Assembly: GCA_000149265.1 (NCBI GenBank)
Contig: CH003284.1
Span: forward strand, 150,769-214,768
Length of the DNA: 64,000 nucleotides
Direction: 5' to 3'
From: Ciona savignyi
Lineage: Eukaryota; Chordata; Ascidiacea; Phlebobranchia; Cionidae
Made by a program: the position numbers and the translations under genes
Shown here: piece by piece, positions 45,001-46,153 of the stretch
How the letters are laid out: each line of letters starts with the position of its first letter
Numbering within the stretch: position 1 is the stretch's first letter
The notes under the pieces: generated by a model
The model's database searches: none
What the model was told of the DNA's origin: nothing
Seen by the model: the letters and a program-made list of their open reading frames with translations, nothing else

Positions 45001-45377
45001 CCTCCTTTTAGTTTTCCCTTCCGAAGGCAACATTAAATAGAGGAAACAAGGTTTGGAGGGATAGAAAATGCTCATTAAAATGAAAATAATTTTCTAGTAT
45101 AAATAAAGGAACCGAGTTTAAGATGAATTAAATTTACCCCTCTTACAGAAAAGTTAAACTGAATCCCCCTTTAGCGGTGCCCAAAGTCAGGGCTAGTTCT
45201 ACGGTTGGGATTATTGCCTGAAGAAATGTAAAAATTGGTTTTAATCTCTTTAATCTGTCAAACCTCGTGATGTTGAATTAATCGCTTGATTGCGTCGGCA
45301 TTCTTTTTCCGATCTGTAGCCTTGTCGCATTCCAGATACTGACATGCCGTTTTCAATTGGTCGATTAAAAACGACAT
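1..45377 (-). CDS. ATM: ATM serine/threonine kinase, 46 exons, 3' end (kinase domain) outside window
   Basis: PI3K-like kinase that, by family knowledge, signals DNA double-strand breaks in the nucleus. I read 46 exons on the minus strand, each with AG acceptor and GT donor, with compatible phases apart from two joins noted under exons 6 and 38. They total about 7,579 coding bases (about 2,527 residues), close to the roughly 2,450 residues expected for human ATM up to the same point. Order: TAN-like N-terminus (exon 1), HEAT-type solenoid (exons 2-34), FAT domain (exons 35-46). The assignment to ATM rather than ATR or DNA-PKcs rests on collinear matches such as GLYG, LSIPSTGQTN, LQNCGLSHI, SAWTAGQWD and ICSLWFSNN. 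The kinase and FATC domains are absent and must lie left of base 1. Introns are loaded with SINEs, MITEs and minisatellites. No frame-breaking stop was seen except the frameshift in exon 38. Confidence 0.93.
140..415. repeat. minisatellite, unit about 24 bp
   Basis: About 11 units of ttttaacagatataagcgaatta with variants, in the last visible ATM intron. Confidence 0.9.
485..634 (-). CDS. ATM: ATM exon 45 (FAT domain)
   Basis: 150 bases; ALETYIKCLRMSDEHD matches human AVENYINCLLSGEEHD. Donor GTTAGT, AG joining A of exon 46 to make Arg. Confidence 0.96.
819..1096 (+). mobile_element. SINE-A (tRNA-derived), near full length
   Basis: Head ccgactagttagtctggtgg; B-box region diverged; tail ggataaacatgaatatcctat. 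SINE-A consensus features: A-box-like tggtttagtgcg, B-box ggttcgaaac, tail of tatcc units. Confidence 0.85.
1340..1735. repeat. minisatellite, unit about 32-36 bp
   Basis: Units of gtcaacaaaaaagaccaaat followed by tgttggttaaaa; about 12 irregular copies. Confidence 0.88.
1788..1897 (-). CDS. ATM: ATM exon 44 (FAT domain)
   Basis: 110 bases; ITKYKLSNEYAQKKVLAEAP aligns with human [20 protein letters not shown]. Donor GTGAGT. Confidence 0.92.
1962..2153 (-). mobile_element. SINE-A, 3'-truncated
   Basis: Lacks the tatcc tail; head and middle present (accagactaatcagtcg at its 5' end). Confidence 0.8.
2209..2337 (-). CDS. ATM: ATM exon 43 (FAT domain)
   Basis: 43 codons, phase 0: ALKLSENLITYLSHEDELHS and CFTLAKFADQQY match human KAVEVAGNYDGESSDELRN and FLSLARFSDTQY. 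Donor GTTTGA. Confidence 0.94.
2521..2697 (-). CDS. ATM: ATM exon 42 (FAT domain)
   Basis: 59 codons, phase 0: ITLLRSEALRVLGEWLHELH matches human [20 protein letters not shown]. Donor GTGGTG. Confidence 0.94.
2872..2965. repeat. short tandem repeat, unit about 24 bp
   Basis: Four units of cttgggaatcactgtgataaa. Confidence 0.8.
2988..3147 (-). CDS. ATM: ATM exon 41 (FAT domain)
   Basis: 160 bases; FKHGRLQHAKKLLVQLKSA and LSMEDAKLLWQQQ match human FKNTQLPERAIFQIKQYNS and WQLEEAQVFWAKKEQ. Donor GTCAGC. Confidence 0.93.
3216..3462 (-). mobile_element. SINE-A, 5'-truncated
   Basis: Tail and middle present; stops at the B-box (gaacctgcaacc). Confidence 0.8.
3504..3685 (+). repeat. dispersed family C, copy 1
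   Basis: tttagtttattcattttttgcc, then aaacagtcgttaaaaca and a tail with atagcggaggcagccgcc. Nature unknown. Confidence 0.75.
4232..4410 (-). repeat. dispersed family C variant
   Basis: gtgggtttagcggccacatc to ataaactaaact; longer subtype with aaaggtcctgctttatg. Confidence 0.7.
4560..4970. repeat. tandem repeat, unit about 84 bp
   Basis: About five units: agtattttttcttattaaac, tgttgtcaaaagagaaatt, ctttcataactgtaaat. Last unit touches the ATM exon 40 donor. Confidence 0.88.
4974..5117 (-). CDS. ATM: ATM exon 40 (FAT domain)
   Basis: 144 bases; LLATWSRSAVLPDANLKFED aligns with human [20 protein letters not shown]. Donor GTGAAT sits at the edge of the roughly 85-bp tandem repeat. Confidence 0.9.
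5456..5711 (+). mobile_element. SINE-A, tail lost
   Basis: Runs from gtccgaccagttggactgg to cttgcgttccc, 43 bases from the end of ATM exon 39. Confidence 0.85.
5754..5849 (-). CDS. ATM: ATM exon 39 (FAT domain)
   Basis: 96 bases; HPVSSRLQCLDDMEHMES aligns with human YPTLSRLQAIGELESIGE. Donor GTAGGA. Confidence 0.92.
5895..6115. repeat. tandem repeat, unit about 45 bp
   Basis: aaaaaacaaggctaatgcaa, then ttttagatattaattt; about five units. Confidence 0.83.
6305..6496 (-). CDS. ATM: ATM exon 38 (FAT domain) with +1 frameshift in this assembly
   Basis: The start reads LLLDLRYKSAWTAGQWDV, matching human ELEELHYQAAWRNMQWDH. The second half matches only in the next frame: FHQHMYQAMSSIHNN against human YHESLYNALQSLRDR. 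The exon is 192 bases, whereas flanking phases (0 in, 2 out) need length 2 mod 3. This indicates one extra base, probably in the GC-rich stretch about 6,405-6,445. It may be a sequencing error or a true indel. The first 30 bases of the exon are also duplicated at 6,546-6,592. Confidence 0.85.
7452..7553 (-). CDS. ATM: ATM exon 37 (FAT domain)
   Basis: 34 codons, phase 0 at both ends: GEIVASLQNCGLSHICDMYM matches human [20 protein letters not shown]. Donor GTAATT. Confidence 0.95.
7583..7885 (+). mobile_element. SINE-A, full length
   Basis: Head to tatcctatcc tail, 30 bases upstream of ATM exon 37 acceptor. Confidence 0.87.
8160..8362 (-). CDS. ATM: ATM exon 36 (FAT domain)
   Basis: 203 bases; AYNTIEDIDGLYG and GCWDKALKSRDLLLSIPSTG match human IYRSIGEPDSLYG and [20 protein letters not shown]. 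This exon separates ATM from ATR. Donor GTATAT. Confidence 0.96.
8813..8986 (-). CDS. ATM: ATM exon 35 (linker before FAT core)
   Basis: 174 bases; Ser/Lys-rich ERSKARSSGVKVAP, then ATINALSKDKKQSLMES, then LGKCCALDVLHELGSE. It matches the poorly conserved human stretch around [20 protein letters not shown]. Donor GTAAAA. Confidence 0.86.
9236..9325. repeat. short repeat, unit about 26 bp
   Basis: Three units of aatggtatacacacttaatt. Confidence 0.7.
9618..9891 (-). mobile_element. SINE-A, full length
   Basis: Starts gatattcatgtttatcccc, ends ccggtcgga; small deletion before the B-box. Confidence 0.87.
10514..10631 (-). CDS. ATM: ATM exon 34
   Basis: 118 bases; LLHHLDMLVTAKVALLCDRP aligns with human [20 protein letters not shown] and FQAILFTELW with FTALLYAEIY. 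Donor GTGGGT. The upstream intron is largely the 31-32-bp minisatellite. Confidence 0.94.
10695..11485. repeat. minisatellite, unit 30-32 bp, about 25 copies
   Basis: Units of tttgggggtttccccattttt plus agctggttta. Strong strand asymmetry (G/T on plus). Fills ATM intron 33. Confidence 0.95.
11735..11766 (-). CDS. ATM: ATM exon 33 (32-bp micro-exon)
   Basis: Only 32 bases between acceptor gttttgcag and donor GTAAAA. Phase (2 in, 0 out) exactly bridges exons 32 and 34, giving CYTSSRNQK. Confidence 0.82.
11826..11909 (-). CDS. ATM: ATM exon 32
   Basis: 84 bases; ILTMLSAVQCLREHYACK aligns with human QRTMLAVVDYMRRQKR. Donor GTGAGT. Confidence 0.9.
11989..12116 (-). CDS. ATM: ATM exon 31
   Basis: 128 bases; KLCSYALPYAFLQVLLLDRN aligns with human [20 protein letters not shown]. 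Acceptor atttttcgtag, donor GTAGGC. Confidence 0.92.
12269..12562. mobile_element. MITE, hAT-like, GCGCC-rich, in ATM intron 30
   Basis: Ends CCCTACTGGAAAGTTCGT and ACGAACTTTCCAATAGGG are inverted repeats extending to tgcgccgg. Target copies tgttgttt (12,261-12,268) and tgttgttc (12,563-12,570) differ by one base. The body repeats 'ctggcgtggcgca'. The element may be recognisable by those motifs. Confidence 0.85.
12575..12735 (+). mobile_element. SINE-A, strongly diverged
   Basis: Recognisable by gggtcaaaaccaatcacacgctag and accgattaaattggtggatt; lies directly after a MITE. Confidence 0.5.
12778..13047 (-). mobile_element. SINE-A
   Basis: Inverse pair with the copy at 13,126; tail missing tatcc units. 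Confidence 0.82.
13126..13405 (+). mobile_element. SINE-A, full length
   Basis: Head ccgacagattagtctagtgg through ataacatgaatgttctaat. Confidence 0.85.
13758..13931 (-). CDS. ATM: ATM exon 30
   Basis: 174 bases; LWSCRHDNFNVWVCSLTSAV aligns with human [20 protein letters not shown]. Donor GTAATT. A 45-bp stretch covering the acceptor is tandemly duplicated in the upstream intron. Confidence 0.93.
13925..14018. repeat. 45-bp tandem duplication over ATM exon 30 acceptor
   Basis: aataaccctggaacaatag through gtttgtgtactttat occurs twice, period 49; only the left copy touches coding sequence. Confidence 0.9.
14108..14300 (-). mobile_element. SINE-A, diverged
   Basis: ggagctattgcagtttgtt and ttacccaaggacacaa are the recognisable blocks. 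Confidence 0.6.
14309..14592 (+). mobile_element. SINE-A with assembly gap inside
   Basis: Head accgaccggttagtctggg, 100 N, then cacactgcaatagctccgg to the tatcc tail. Confidence 0.85.
14378..14477. other. assembly gap (100 N)
   Basis: Exactly 100 N inside a SINE-A in ATM intron 29; the size is conventional, so true length is unknown. Confidence 0.99.
14635..14818 (-). CDS. ATM: ATM exon 29
   Basis: 184 bases; LKRILNHVCDLMFHSNPRIA then AAVSSTMQLVKMSEV aligns with human LQWTFIMLTYLNNTLVEDC and SAAVTCLKNILATK. Donor GTAAGT. Confidence 0.91.
14880..15100 (-). mobile_element. SINE-A
   Basis: Middle and head; ends gctaatcggccagac. Confidence 0.78.
15173..15248 (-). CDS. ATM: ATM exon 28
   Basis: 76 bases; ALFAKFIGLITSQICKADV, corresponding to human VGSCLGEVGPIDFSTIA. 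Donor GTAAGA. Confidence 0.84.
15346..15446 (+). mobile_element. SINE-A head fragment
   Basis: gcttcgcctatcagccgaag then agtcagttgtgtccttg; followed at once by another copy. Confidence 0.65.
15448..15720 (+). mobile_element. SINE-A, diverged
   Basis: Head ccgactagcttagtgggtt to catacacataaacat; many substitutions. Confidence 0.7.
15722..16006 (+). mobile_element. SINE-A, full length
   Basis: From gactggtgattagtgtgtcg to catcccatcctaaccc; ends 22 bases before the ATM exon 27 donor side. Confidence 0.83.
16028..16176 (-). CDS. ATM: ATM exon 27
   Basis: 149 bases; FQTDLLEQGISLLEESKKGN aligns with human [20 protein letters not shown]. Acceptor ccgtacag by phase, donor GTAATT. Confidence 0.88.
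16425..16640 (+). mobile_element. SINE-A relic
   Basis: Only ggcaggttcgaaaccagc and gggcacgaggtaatctga are clear. Confidence 0.5.
16939..17038 (-). CDS. ATM: ATM exon 26
   Basis: 100 bases; EKLEILVEAMTCSISMGELG aligns with human [20 protein letters not shown]. Donor GTGAGT. Confidence 0.88.
17426..17531 (-). CDS. ATM: ATM exon 25
   Basis: 106 bases; NTSQQYGIALQAYSLYSRNK. Position and phase fit; identity is low. Donor GTAAGT. Confidence 0.8.
17985..18090 (+). mobile_element. SINE-A tail relic
   Basis: cggtaacttgactgtgagcatgag aligns with the SINE 3' half; poorly conserved. Confidence 0.4.
18255..18365 (+). mobile_element. SINE-B (tRNA-Ser/Leu-like)
   Basis: gtcgtgtggccaagtggttaatgcg is close to the 5' half of tRNA-Ser/Leu (A box), and catgggttcaaaacttggc to the T arm (B box). 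Ends in an A-run. Confidence 0.82.
18530..18685 (-). repeat. dispersed family C
   Basis: ggtttggctgccgagtccgc and taacgactgttcgttttg; its end overlaps the ATM exon 24 donor region. Confidence 0.65.
18692..18948 (-). CDS. ATM: ATM exon 24
   Basis: 257 bases; ASICIDLCFEIITTALQLG and LNQTITQIYGFLIEN fit human SLRSFSLCCDLLSQVCQTA and VEVQKQVLDLLKYLVIDN. Donor GTATGT. Confidence 0.9.
19032..19122 (+). repeat. dispersed family D, copy 1
   Basis: gcttggggtgctgtagtaat, atggcctaaatcctggtccc, ctaccgtggacccg. Confidence 0.65.
19455..19625 (+). repeat. dispersed family C variant
   Basis: tagtttagtttatttttg, gcaggacctttgatataaa, cagtcgttagaaca, cgtggccgctaaaccc. Confidence 0.72.
19896..20082 (-). mobile_element. 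SINE-A, tail lost
   Basis: From gttgtgtatgatttacac to gactaaccggccggac. Confidence 0.83.
20239..20326 (-). CDS. ATM: ATM exon 23
   Basis: 88 bases; LEALGELQQYFVRSCLSVMC. The acceptor (gttgagag) was chosen by phase with exon 22. Donor GTTTGT. Confidence 0.78.
20356..20470 (+). mobile_element. SINE-B
   Basis: ggtcaagtggctaaatggttaaagc, then tcttgggttcaaaacttggc and an A-rich end. It abuts the ATM exon 23 acceptor side. Confidence 0.8.
20508..21325 (-). mobile_element. SINE-A interrupted by a MITE
   Basis: 3' part 20,508-20,640 and the continuation 21,266-21,325, separated by the 625-bp element. Confidence 0.82.
20641..21265. mobile_element. 625-bp MITE inserted inside a SINE-A
   Basis: Ends CAGGGTTCGAATTAACG and TTAATTCGAACCCTG; flanking repeat tacat on both sides. 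It splits a minus-oriented SINE-A. The ends carry clustered TTCGCGAA-type palindromes. Confidence 0.85.
21327..21455 (+). mobile_element. SINE-A 3' half
   Basis: gcaattgctccagtaacacg to tattctatcatatcc. Confidence 0.8.
21613..21799 (-). CDS. ATM: ATM exon 22
   Basis: 187 bases; DDWKESFINLLVSHGHFHLL, then LFEMKRAVLSY, fits human [20 protein letters not shown] and the segment after it. Donor GTTATT. Confidence 0.86.
21935..22208 (-). mobile_element. SINE-A, diverged
   Basis: ggatgttcatgtttgtccc then accagtttcgaacctacaacc. Confidence 0.7.
22364..22621 (-). CDS. ATM: ATM exon 21
   Basis: 258 bases; TRKPSQLLLQIDERHGSEIL through a solenoid segment ending AAIDEYLLE. Fits human YDMLKSENLLGKQIDHLF and following by phase and order; identity is moderate. 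Donor GTAAGG. Confidence 0.85.
22722..22815 (-). repeat. dispersed family D, copy 2
   Basis: Inverse of copy 1: gcgggtccacggtagtc, gggaccaggaatttaggcc, cccattactccagcgcc. Confidence 0.65.
23026..23098. repeat. 25-bp triplicate
   Basis: ctcaataaaaaaaataatgc plus tgcag, three units. Confidence 0.85.
23111..23423. mobile_element. hAT-like MITE (CAGTGTTTCTCAA family)
   Basis: Ends CAGTGTTTCTCAAATGGTGCGCC and AAAAACCACTG; target copies cagtacgc and ctgtacgc. Shares 'gtgcgccacactt' and 'tgcaaagtgc' sequence with the copy at 56,562. Confidence 0.82.
23500..23670 (-). mobile_element. SINE-A, 5'-truncated
   Basis: tgttttatcctcgtgaatg to acccattaatccaatg. Confidence 0.68.
23828..23992 (+). repeat. 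dispersed family C
   Basis: agtttagtcatttttttgcc to atagcggaaaccaccgtc. Confidence 0.75.
24029..24322 (-). CDS. ATM: ATM exon 20
   Basis: 294 bases; WKKFPYFLFGCVSMEKFNQ aligns with human [20 protein letters not shown], and KCVSAILPVLIANLVLK with TDCFPKILVNILPYF. Donor GTAAGT. Confidence 0.93.
24365..24445. repeat. short tandem repeat
   Basis: tacattatgttaaaaggact and variants, four units, upstream of ATM exon 20. Confidence 0.75.
24732..24862 (+). repeat. dispersed family C, truncated at ATM exon 19
   Basis: tttagtttattcattttttgcccc to gtcgttaaaacacg, ending next to the exon 19 donor. Confidence 0.75.
24872..25153 (-). CDS. ATM: ATM exon 19
   Basis: 282 bases; RKDFRDTENDNKRNVRKLN aligns with human [20 protein letters not shown], then IHMLASTTLHGARYLDCEVA. 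The frame is open upstream of an internal AG, so the full exon with acceptor atacccag is preferred. Donor GTAGCA. Confidence 0.9.
25215..25700. repeat. minisatellite, unit 31-32 bp, about 15 copies
   Basis: cagtttgggatgaaaactgt followed by aacaaaatttt. The minus frame is open but is repeat only. Confidence 0.94.
26048..26206 (-). CDS. ATM: ATM exon 18
   Basis: 159 bases; MTEFLGDASLGVRLCSVYHL aligns with human [20 protein letters not shown]. Donor GTAATT. Confidence 0.92.
26293..26460 (-). mobile_element. SINE-A, 5'-truncated
   Basis: gtgttgtataatcgaaaatg end; strong match in the 3' half. Confidence 0.82.
26640..26812 (-). CDS. ATM: ATM exon 17
   Basis: 173 bases; HQDIVALLQIIRDLISKDA aligns with human QGQFLTVIGAFWHLTKERK. 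Donor GTAAAC. Confidence 0.9.
26926..27128 (+). mobile_element. SINE-A, head lost
   Basis: gttagctagtcggttgtg to tatcctattctatc; sits next to ATM exon 16 donor. Confidence 0.82.
27142..27329 (-). CDS. ATM: ATM exon 16
   Basis: 188 bases; LEGLFRYFYRDQNFCAACLE matches human [20 protein letters not shown] strongly. The acceptor tattctag before AATGTAGATGC keeps phase 0 with exon 15; a second AG 7 bases on (gtag) does not. Confidence 0.93.
27338..27392 (-). mobile_element. SINE-A tail fragment
   Basis: aggataattatgtttatccc to aaggggttaacac; 9 bases upstream of ATM exon 16. Confidence 0.75.
27495..28074 (+). repeat. left long terminal inverted repeat of THAP element
   Basis: About 580 bases, matching 29,260-29,840 in inverse orientation. 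Landmarks: gcgcctgcaggagcgttg, cctgcacgatcctgg, actatgcggtggg. Confidence 0.9.
28397..28768 (+). pseudogene. THAP-type zinc finger ORF, start damaged
   Basis: Frame of 123 codons containing YCFAPGC, FHRFP, LKQWIQQC, VCSSAHICDKDY and the AVPTYF-like box NHLVKNTVPTIL. This is the C2CH THAP DNA-binding fold, although Cys-to-His spacing is C-x3-H rather than the usual C-x2-H. There is no in-frame ATG; the nearest sensible one (28,362, MPKVKPLRRKKE) is in another frame and hits a stop. The start is either spliced or broken by an indel. Confidence 0.8.
28720..29079 (-). pseudogene. cysteine-rich ORF resembling P2X7 C-terminal (ballast-type) domain, one in-frame stop
   Basis: Read from ATG at 29,079: 25 residues, a TAG at 29,002-29,004, then the same frame stays open to 28,720. 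Motifs TWCRCKNC, QECLCCMN, WTCITKSPYF and LDKEVLEVAL match the Cys-rich intracellular domain known from P2X7 and from many invertebrate and transposon-linked proteins. Its 3' end overlaps the 3' end of the THAP frame by about 49 bases, so the two are convergent. Confidence 0.6.
29260..29840 (-). repeat. right long terminal inverted repeat of THAP element
   Basis: Inverse partner of 27,495-28,074, with small substitutions and one or two short indels, so the arms have begun to diverge. Confidence 0.9.
30112..30281 (-). CDS. ATM: ATM exon 15
   Basis: 170 bases; ESPDEKRLLNDCTRLIIML aligns with human LSKQDLLFLDMLKFLCLC. Donor GTATTT at phase 0. The following intron holds the 2.35-kb THAP element. 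Confidence 0.87.
30299..30395. repeat. duplicated 60-bp segment
   Basis: tttaaagggactatgacata and tttaaagggactttgacata, two units, just upstream of ATM exon 15. Confidence 0.75.
30605..30745 (+). repeat. dispersed family C variant
   Basis: tttacttcagtttattg, ggaggacctttaaa, gacagtcgttagaatgcg. Confidence 0.7.
31064..31525 (-). CDS. ATM: ATM exon 14 (with acidic/serine-rich linker)
   Basis: 462 bases, the longest exon. The first half is solenoid (WETFVQSFEVVFSGISKLL); the last third is a low-complexity, Ser/Glu/Lys-rich linker ending GQNEEKKNE, at the place of the acidic loop in human ATM around residues 850-900. Acceptor ttttttgtag, donor GTAAAT. Confidence 0.88.
31675..31800 (+). mobile_element. 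SINE-A 3' fragment
   Basis: acgcactgcaataggtcagg to the cccatt block; inverse neighbour of the next copy. Confidence 0.65.
31803..31985 (-). mobile_element. SINE-A, 5'-truncated
   Basis: ggatattcatttttatcccg through gttgtgtatgattcacacg. Confidence 0.82.
32069..32274 (-). CDS. ATM: ATM exon 13
   Basis: 206 bases; LNAARLLLHLALEWTFN near the end fits human LVRCSRLLVGVLGCYCYMG. Donor GTAGGT. Confidence 0.88.
32839..33249 (-). CDS. ATM: ATM exon 12
   Basis: 411 bases; 136 codons starting GFLRFLWVYIKSNG, later IRCGIIEWILGYLKSDFR, which fits human SIMKWLLFYQLEGD. Donor GTATTT. The antisense ORF on the plus strand is a shadow. Confidence 0.88.
33326..33551 (-). CDS. ATM: ATM exon 11
   Basis: 226 bases; FASVWKDIFELTRQFASSL aligns with human LLKLWNKIWCITFRGIS, followed by SFELMAAILENKAI against GLLGAIIQGSLV. 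Donor GTATAG. Confidence 0.9.
33615..33663 (+). mobile_element. SINE-A head fragment
   Basis: Only tctgacagactagtctggtggtttagtgcgtcgcc region remains. Confidence 0.75.
33730..34451. mobile_element. hAT-like MITE rich in CGGTTAACCG motifs, containing assembly gap
   Basis: Ends TAGGGGTGCGAAAAATTAACGG and ACCGTTAATTCGCAGCCCTA; perfect 8-bp target duplication gttataat. Interior shares blocks with the element at 44,123 in inverse order (tctgcggcttgtttactc; cgtagttacgaatttacgttc). Confidence 0.87.
34102..34201. other. assembly gap (100 N)
   Basis: Exactly 100 N inside the hAT-like MITE in ATM intron 10. Confidence 0.99.
34542..34710 (-). CDS. ATM: ATM exon 10
   Basis: 169 bases, 56 codons plus one base; SLYKLLTRKVSNDITESILT. 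Donor GTATGA. Matches human [20 protein letters not shown] by position. Confidence 0.85.
34735..35022 (+). mobile_element. SINE-A, full length
   Basis: gataaattagtctggtgg to catgagtattctatcc; between ATM exons 9 and 10. Confidence 0.86.
35113..35238 (-). CDS. ATM: ATM exon 9
   Basis: 42 codons, phase 0 at both ends; ends NNAQWWIK before donor GTAAGT, aligning with human FDLVPWLQIATQ across the junction with exon 10. Confidence 0.86.
35287..35550 (-). mobile_element. SINE-A with internal duplication
   Basis: The block ttgcccaaggacacaaccg occurs twice at the 5' end (35,487 and 35,526). Confidence 0.85.
35700..35935. repeat. minisatellite, unit 26 bp, about 9 copies
   Basis: ctttactgacacaaatgtgc plus acattc or atatac. 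Confidence 0.92.
35984..36079 (-). CDS. ATM: ATM exon 8
   Basis: 32 codons, phase 0 at both ends, beginning DGNVVELGRSLAALIL. Donor GTTGGT. Matches the position of human NIAVKENLIELMADICHQ. Confidence 0.82.
36795..37000. repeat. three copies of ccatgcgtttatgcttg
   Basis: At about 36,801, 36,820 and 36,975, two followed by cagaaacaaa. Origin unknown. Confidence 0.6.
37478..37612. repeat. tandem repeat, unit about 21 bp
   Basis: ggcttataaggttgtgtgta variants, six units. Confidence 0.85.
37769..37879 (-). CDS. ATM: ATM exon 7
   Basis: 37 codons in phase 0, acceptor tttcag, donor GTATGC. FYWSDASNSWIHLLKDLLF aligns with human STKWRSILYNLYDLLVNE. Confidence 0.88.
38317..38400 (+). mobile_element. 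hAT-like element end (CAGGGGTGGGCAAC)
   Basis: Begins caggggtgggcaacttttctagtcggc and runs to gggccggattatta; inverse match to 39,452-39,512. Confidence 0.65.
38588..38781 (-). CDS. ATM: ATM exon 6
   Basis: 194 bases; contains ALEHLLHCILEFFKYQVQ, aligning with human LNHILAALTIFLKTLAVN. With the best donor (GTTAGT) one base is left over, but exon 7 reads in phase 0. Either a micro-exon is missing or an earlier donor is used (for example after ATT or TTT, GTTGGA or GTCGAT). The left boundary is therefore uncertain by up to about 20 bases. Confidence 0.8.
39039..39207 (-). mobile_element. SINE-A, 5'-truncated
   Basis: gggatattcaggtttatcc to aaacccattattccgctgg. Confidence 0.82.
39256..39372 (+). 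mobile_element. SINE-A head fragment
   Basis: gaccgataagactggggag to ggcaaggtacttaac. Confidence 0.75.
39452..39512 (-). mobile_element. inverse partner of the 38,317 hAT-like end
   Basis: taatccggcccaccaagaac through gccgactagagaagtt; the outermost 'gcccacccctg' is missing. Confidence 0.6.
39557..39725 (-). CDS. ATM: ATM exon 5
   Basis: 169 bases; ELIGICCSFLEKRKYLG onward, solenoid helices aligning with human LELFSVYFRLYLKP and following. Donor GTAAGT. Confidence 0.88.
39750..39969. mobile_element. 220-bp MITE with long TIRs (family E)
   Basis: Inverted ends share accTccaaatactacaggaccgcttgg-type sequence; 8-bp target duplication ctagttat. Interior carries gttagttctggggttgaga, shared with the family at 47,635 and 58,216. 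Confidence 0.83.
39970..40776. other. part of ATM intron 4, nothing recognised
   Basis: AT-rich, poly(A)/poly(T)-rich sequence; short frames look random. Confidence 0.6.
40777..41075 (+). mobile_element. SINE-A with internal (TG)n expansion
   Basis: Complete head and tail; gattgcccgtg is replaced by about 11 TG units. Confidence 0.84.
40967..40989. repeat. (TG)n microsatellite
   Basis: About 11 TG units inside SINE-A. Confidence 0.95.
41132..41296 (-). CDS. ATM: ATM exon 4
   Basis: 165 bases; contains YLDLLVNEVLTTRSQ and ends TDQWK plus one base, aligning with human [22 protein letters not shown]. Donor GTGGGT. Confidence 0.92.
41777..42700. repeat. minisatellite, unit 18 bp, about 50 copies
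   Basis: actttatgattcacaaac with rare 14- and 20-bp units. Because 18 is a multiple of 3, long frames of MIHKHF-type repeats appear on both strands; these are not genes. Confidence 0.96.
42714..42847 (-). CDS. ATM: ATM exon 3
   Basis: 134 bases; contains LTTRLQKLKEMSSLLRLVVK, aligning with human SRQKKMQEISSLVKYFIK. Donor GTGAGG, ending in AAG G. It abuts the 18-bp minisatellite on its donor side. Confidence 0.88.
42890..43140. repeat. tandem repeat, unit about 48 bp
   Basis: atatctttaaaaaaaagct then gaaaaggtttttt; about five degenerate units. Confidence 0.78.
43892..44068. mobile_element. MITE, GGGCAACGCTAAAGGGAGGG family, copy 1
   Basis: Flanked by acatttta on both sides. Left tip caacattaaagggaggg; right part cagtctcccaccccttc. 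Diverged. Confidence 0.65.
44123..44928. mobile_element. hAT-like MITE, related to 33,730 element
   Basis: Ends TAGGGCTGTGCA and TGCACAGCCCTA; perfect 8-bp target duplication attatgtc. Sub-terminal aatcggttaaccgatt repeats; the right tip (ttaaccaatgcacagcccta) is present twice. Confidence 0.88.
45147..45217 (-). CDS. ATM: ATM exon 2
   Basis: 71 bases, acceptor ttcttcag, donor GTAAGA, phase 0 to 2. Encodes about 23 residues starting AIIPTVELALTLG. Both phases fit exons 1 and 3, and the position matches the human segment before WDAVFRFLQKY. Weak sequence identity; support is mainly phase and splice sites. Confidence 0.75.
45264..45377 (-). CDS. ATM: ATM exon 1 (start codon, TAN motif)
   Basis: 38 codons beginning MSFLIDQLKTACQYLECDKA. 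The stretch L-x3-K-x2-D-R matches the TAN motif of human ATM (L-x3-R-x2-E-R), with Asp for Glu. Donor GTTTGA, phase 0. The ATG lies only 10 bases after a good acceptor (gtacccag), so the 5' UTR exon or spliced leader is joined immediately upstream. Confidence 0.92.
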
Positions 45378-46153
45378 TGGGACAGATCTGGGTACAAATA
45401 TAATAGGCCTAAGCGTTTTAAAAATAATTTTTTAAGGTACTGGCAAAGGTGTAACGCTACAAGCAAACAATAAACTTAAAATGTGTTTAGGTCAATTATA
45501 GGGTTCCTCTAATTACTACAGGATCGCTTGGAGCGCTTGGATACACTGACTAATATGCTGCCATATTTGCATAAGAAACAAATAGTAATTTTTAAACCTT
45601 TTTTAAATGTTCGAGGTTTAGAACACAGTTACCGTCTTGAAAAGTCTAGTGGAAAATTTAAAAACATACATGACAACAAACAGCATTTCGCCTTATGGGA
45701 GTTCCCCTAACTAAGAAGTAAGCATAGATGTTCTAAAAAAGTACCAATTGAAATAAATTTTATTTAATGATGCACGGGTAGAGCACAGTTTTGTTGAAAT
45801 TACATATTTGAAGTGATGTTAAATGTATGTTACAAAGAGAACAATGTATAATAGATGATTTTTAAATGTAGGCCTACTGATAATAAAGCAATATTCGGAA
45901 AAGAATTGGAGATAAATGAAGAGAAAAAGGAACCAAATTGGAGGTCGCGTTACACAGTGGCTATCAATATGACAGAAGATAATAAATAATCAATTCAATC
46001 TAAGAGCGAAATGGACATAAAAATCACAATCATGAAGACAGCCTTATCTATTATTTTACTGTTTTTATAAGGAAAATATAATCGTCAATATTTTGAAGCC
46101 AAACACGTTTTCAAAAAGGTGAAACTAAAATAAATGTTCGGTTTTGATTAATG
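45378..46153. other. SPDEF-ATM intergenic spacer
   Basis: 776 bases holding the SPDEF 3' UTR and any ATM promoter. 45,500-45,545 resembles one end of the MITE at 39,750 (ctactacagg then cgcttggagcgcttgg). No other gene seen. AT-rich with no clear TATA box at a useful distance. Confidence 0.6.
45759..45764 (-). terminator. possible poly(A) signal of the SPDEF-like gene
   Basis: AATAAA on the minus strand about 390 bases after the SPDEF stop and about 380 before the ATM start codon. The region is AT-rich, so chance occurrence is possible. Confidence 0.3.

Noticed and set aside
1-45377. ATR or DNA-PKcs instead of ATM
   Set aside because: First impression from the FAT exon at 8,160-8,362 was ATR, but GLYG, SIPSTGQ, LQNCGLSHI and the N-terminal DRKK motif match ATM specifically and in order.
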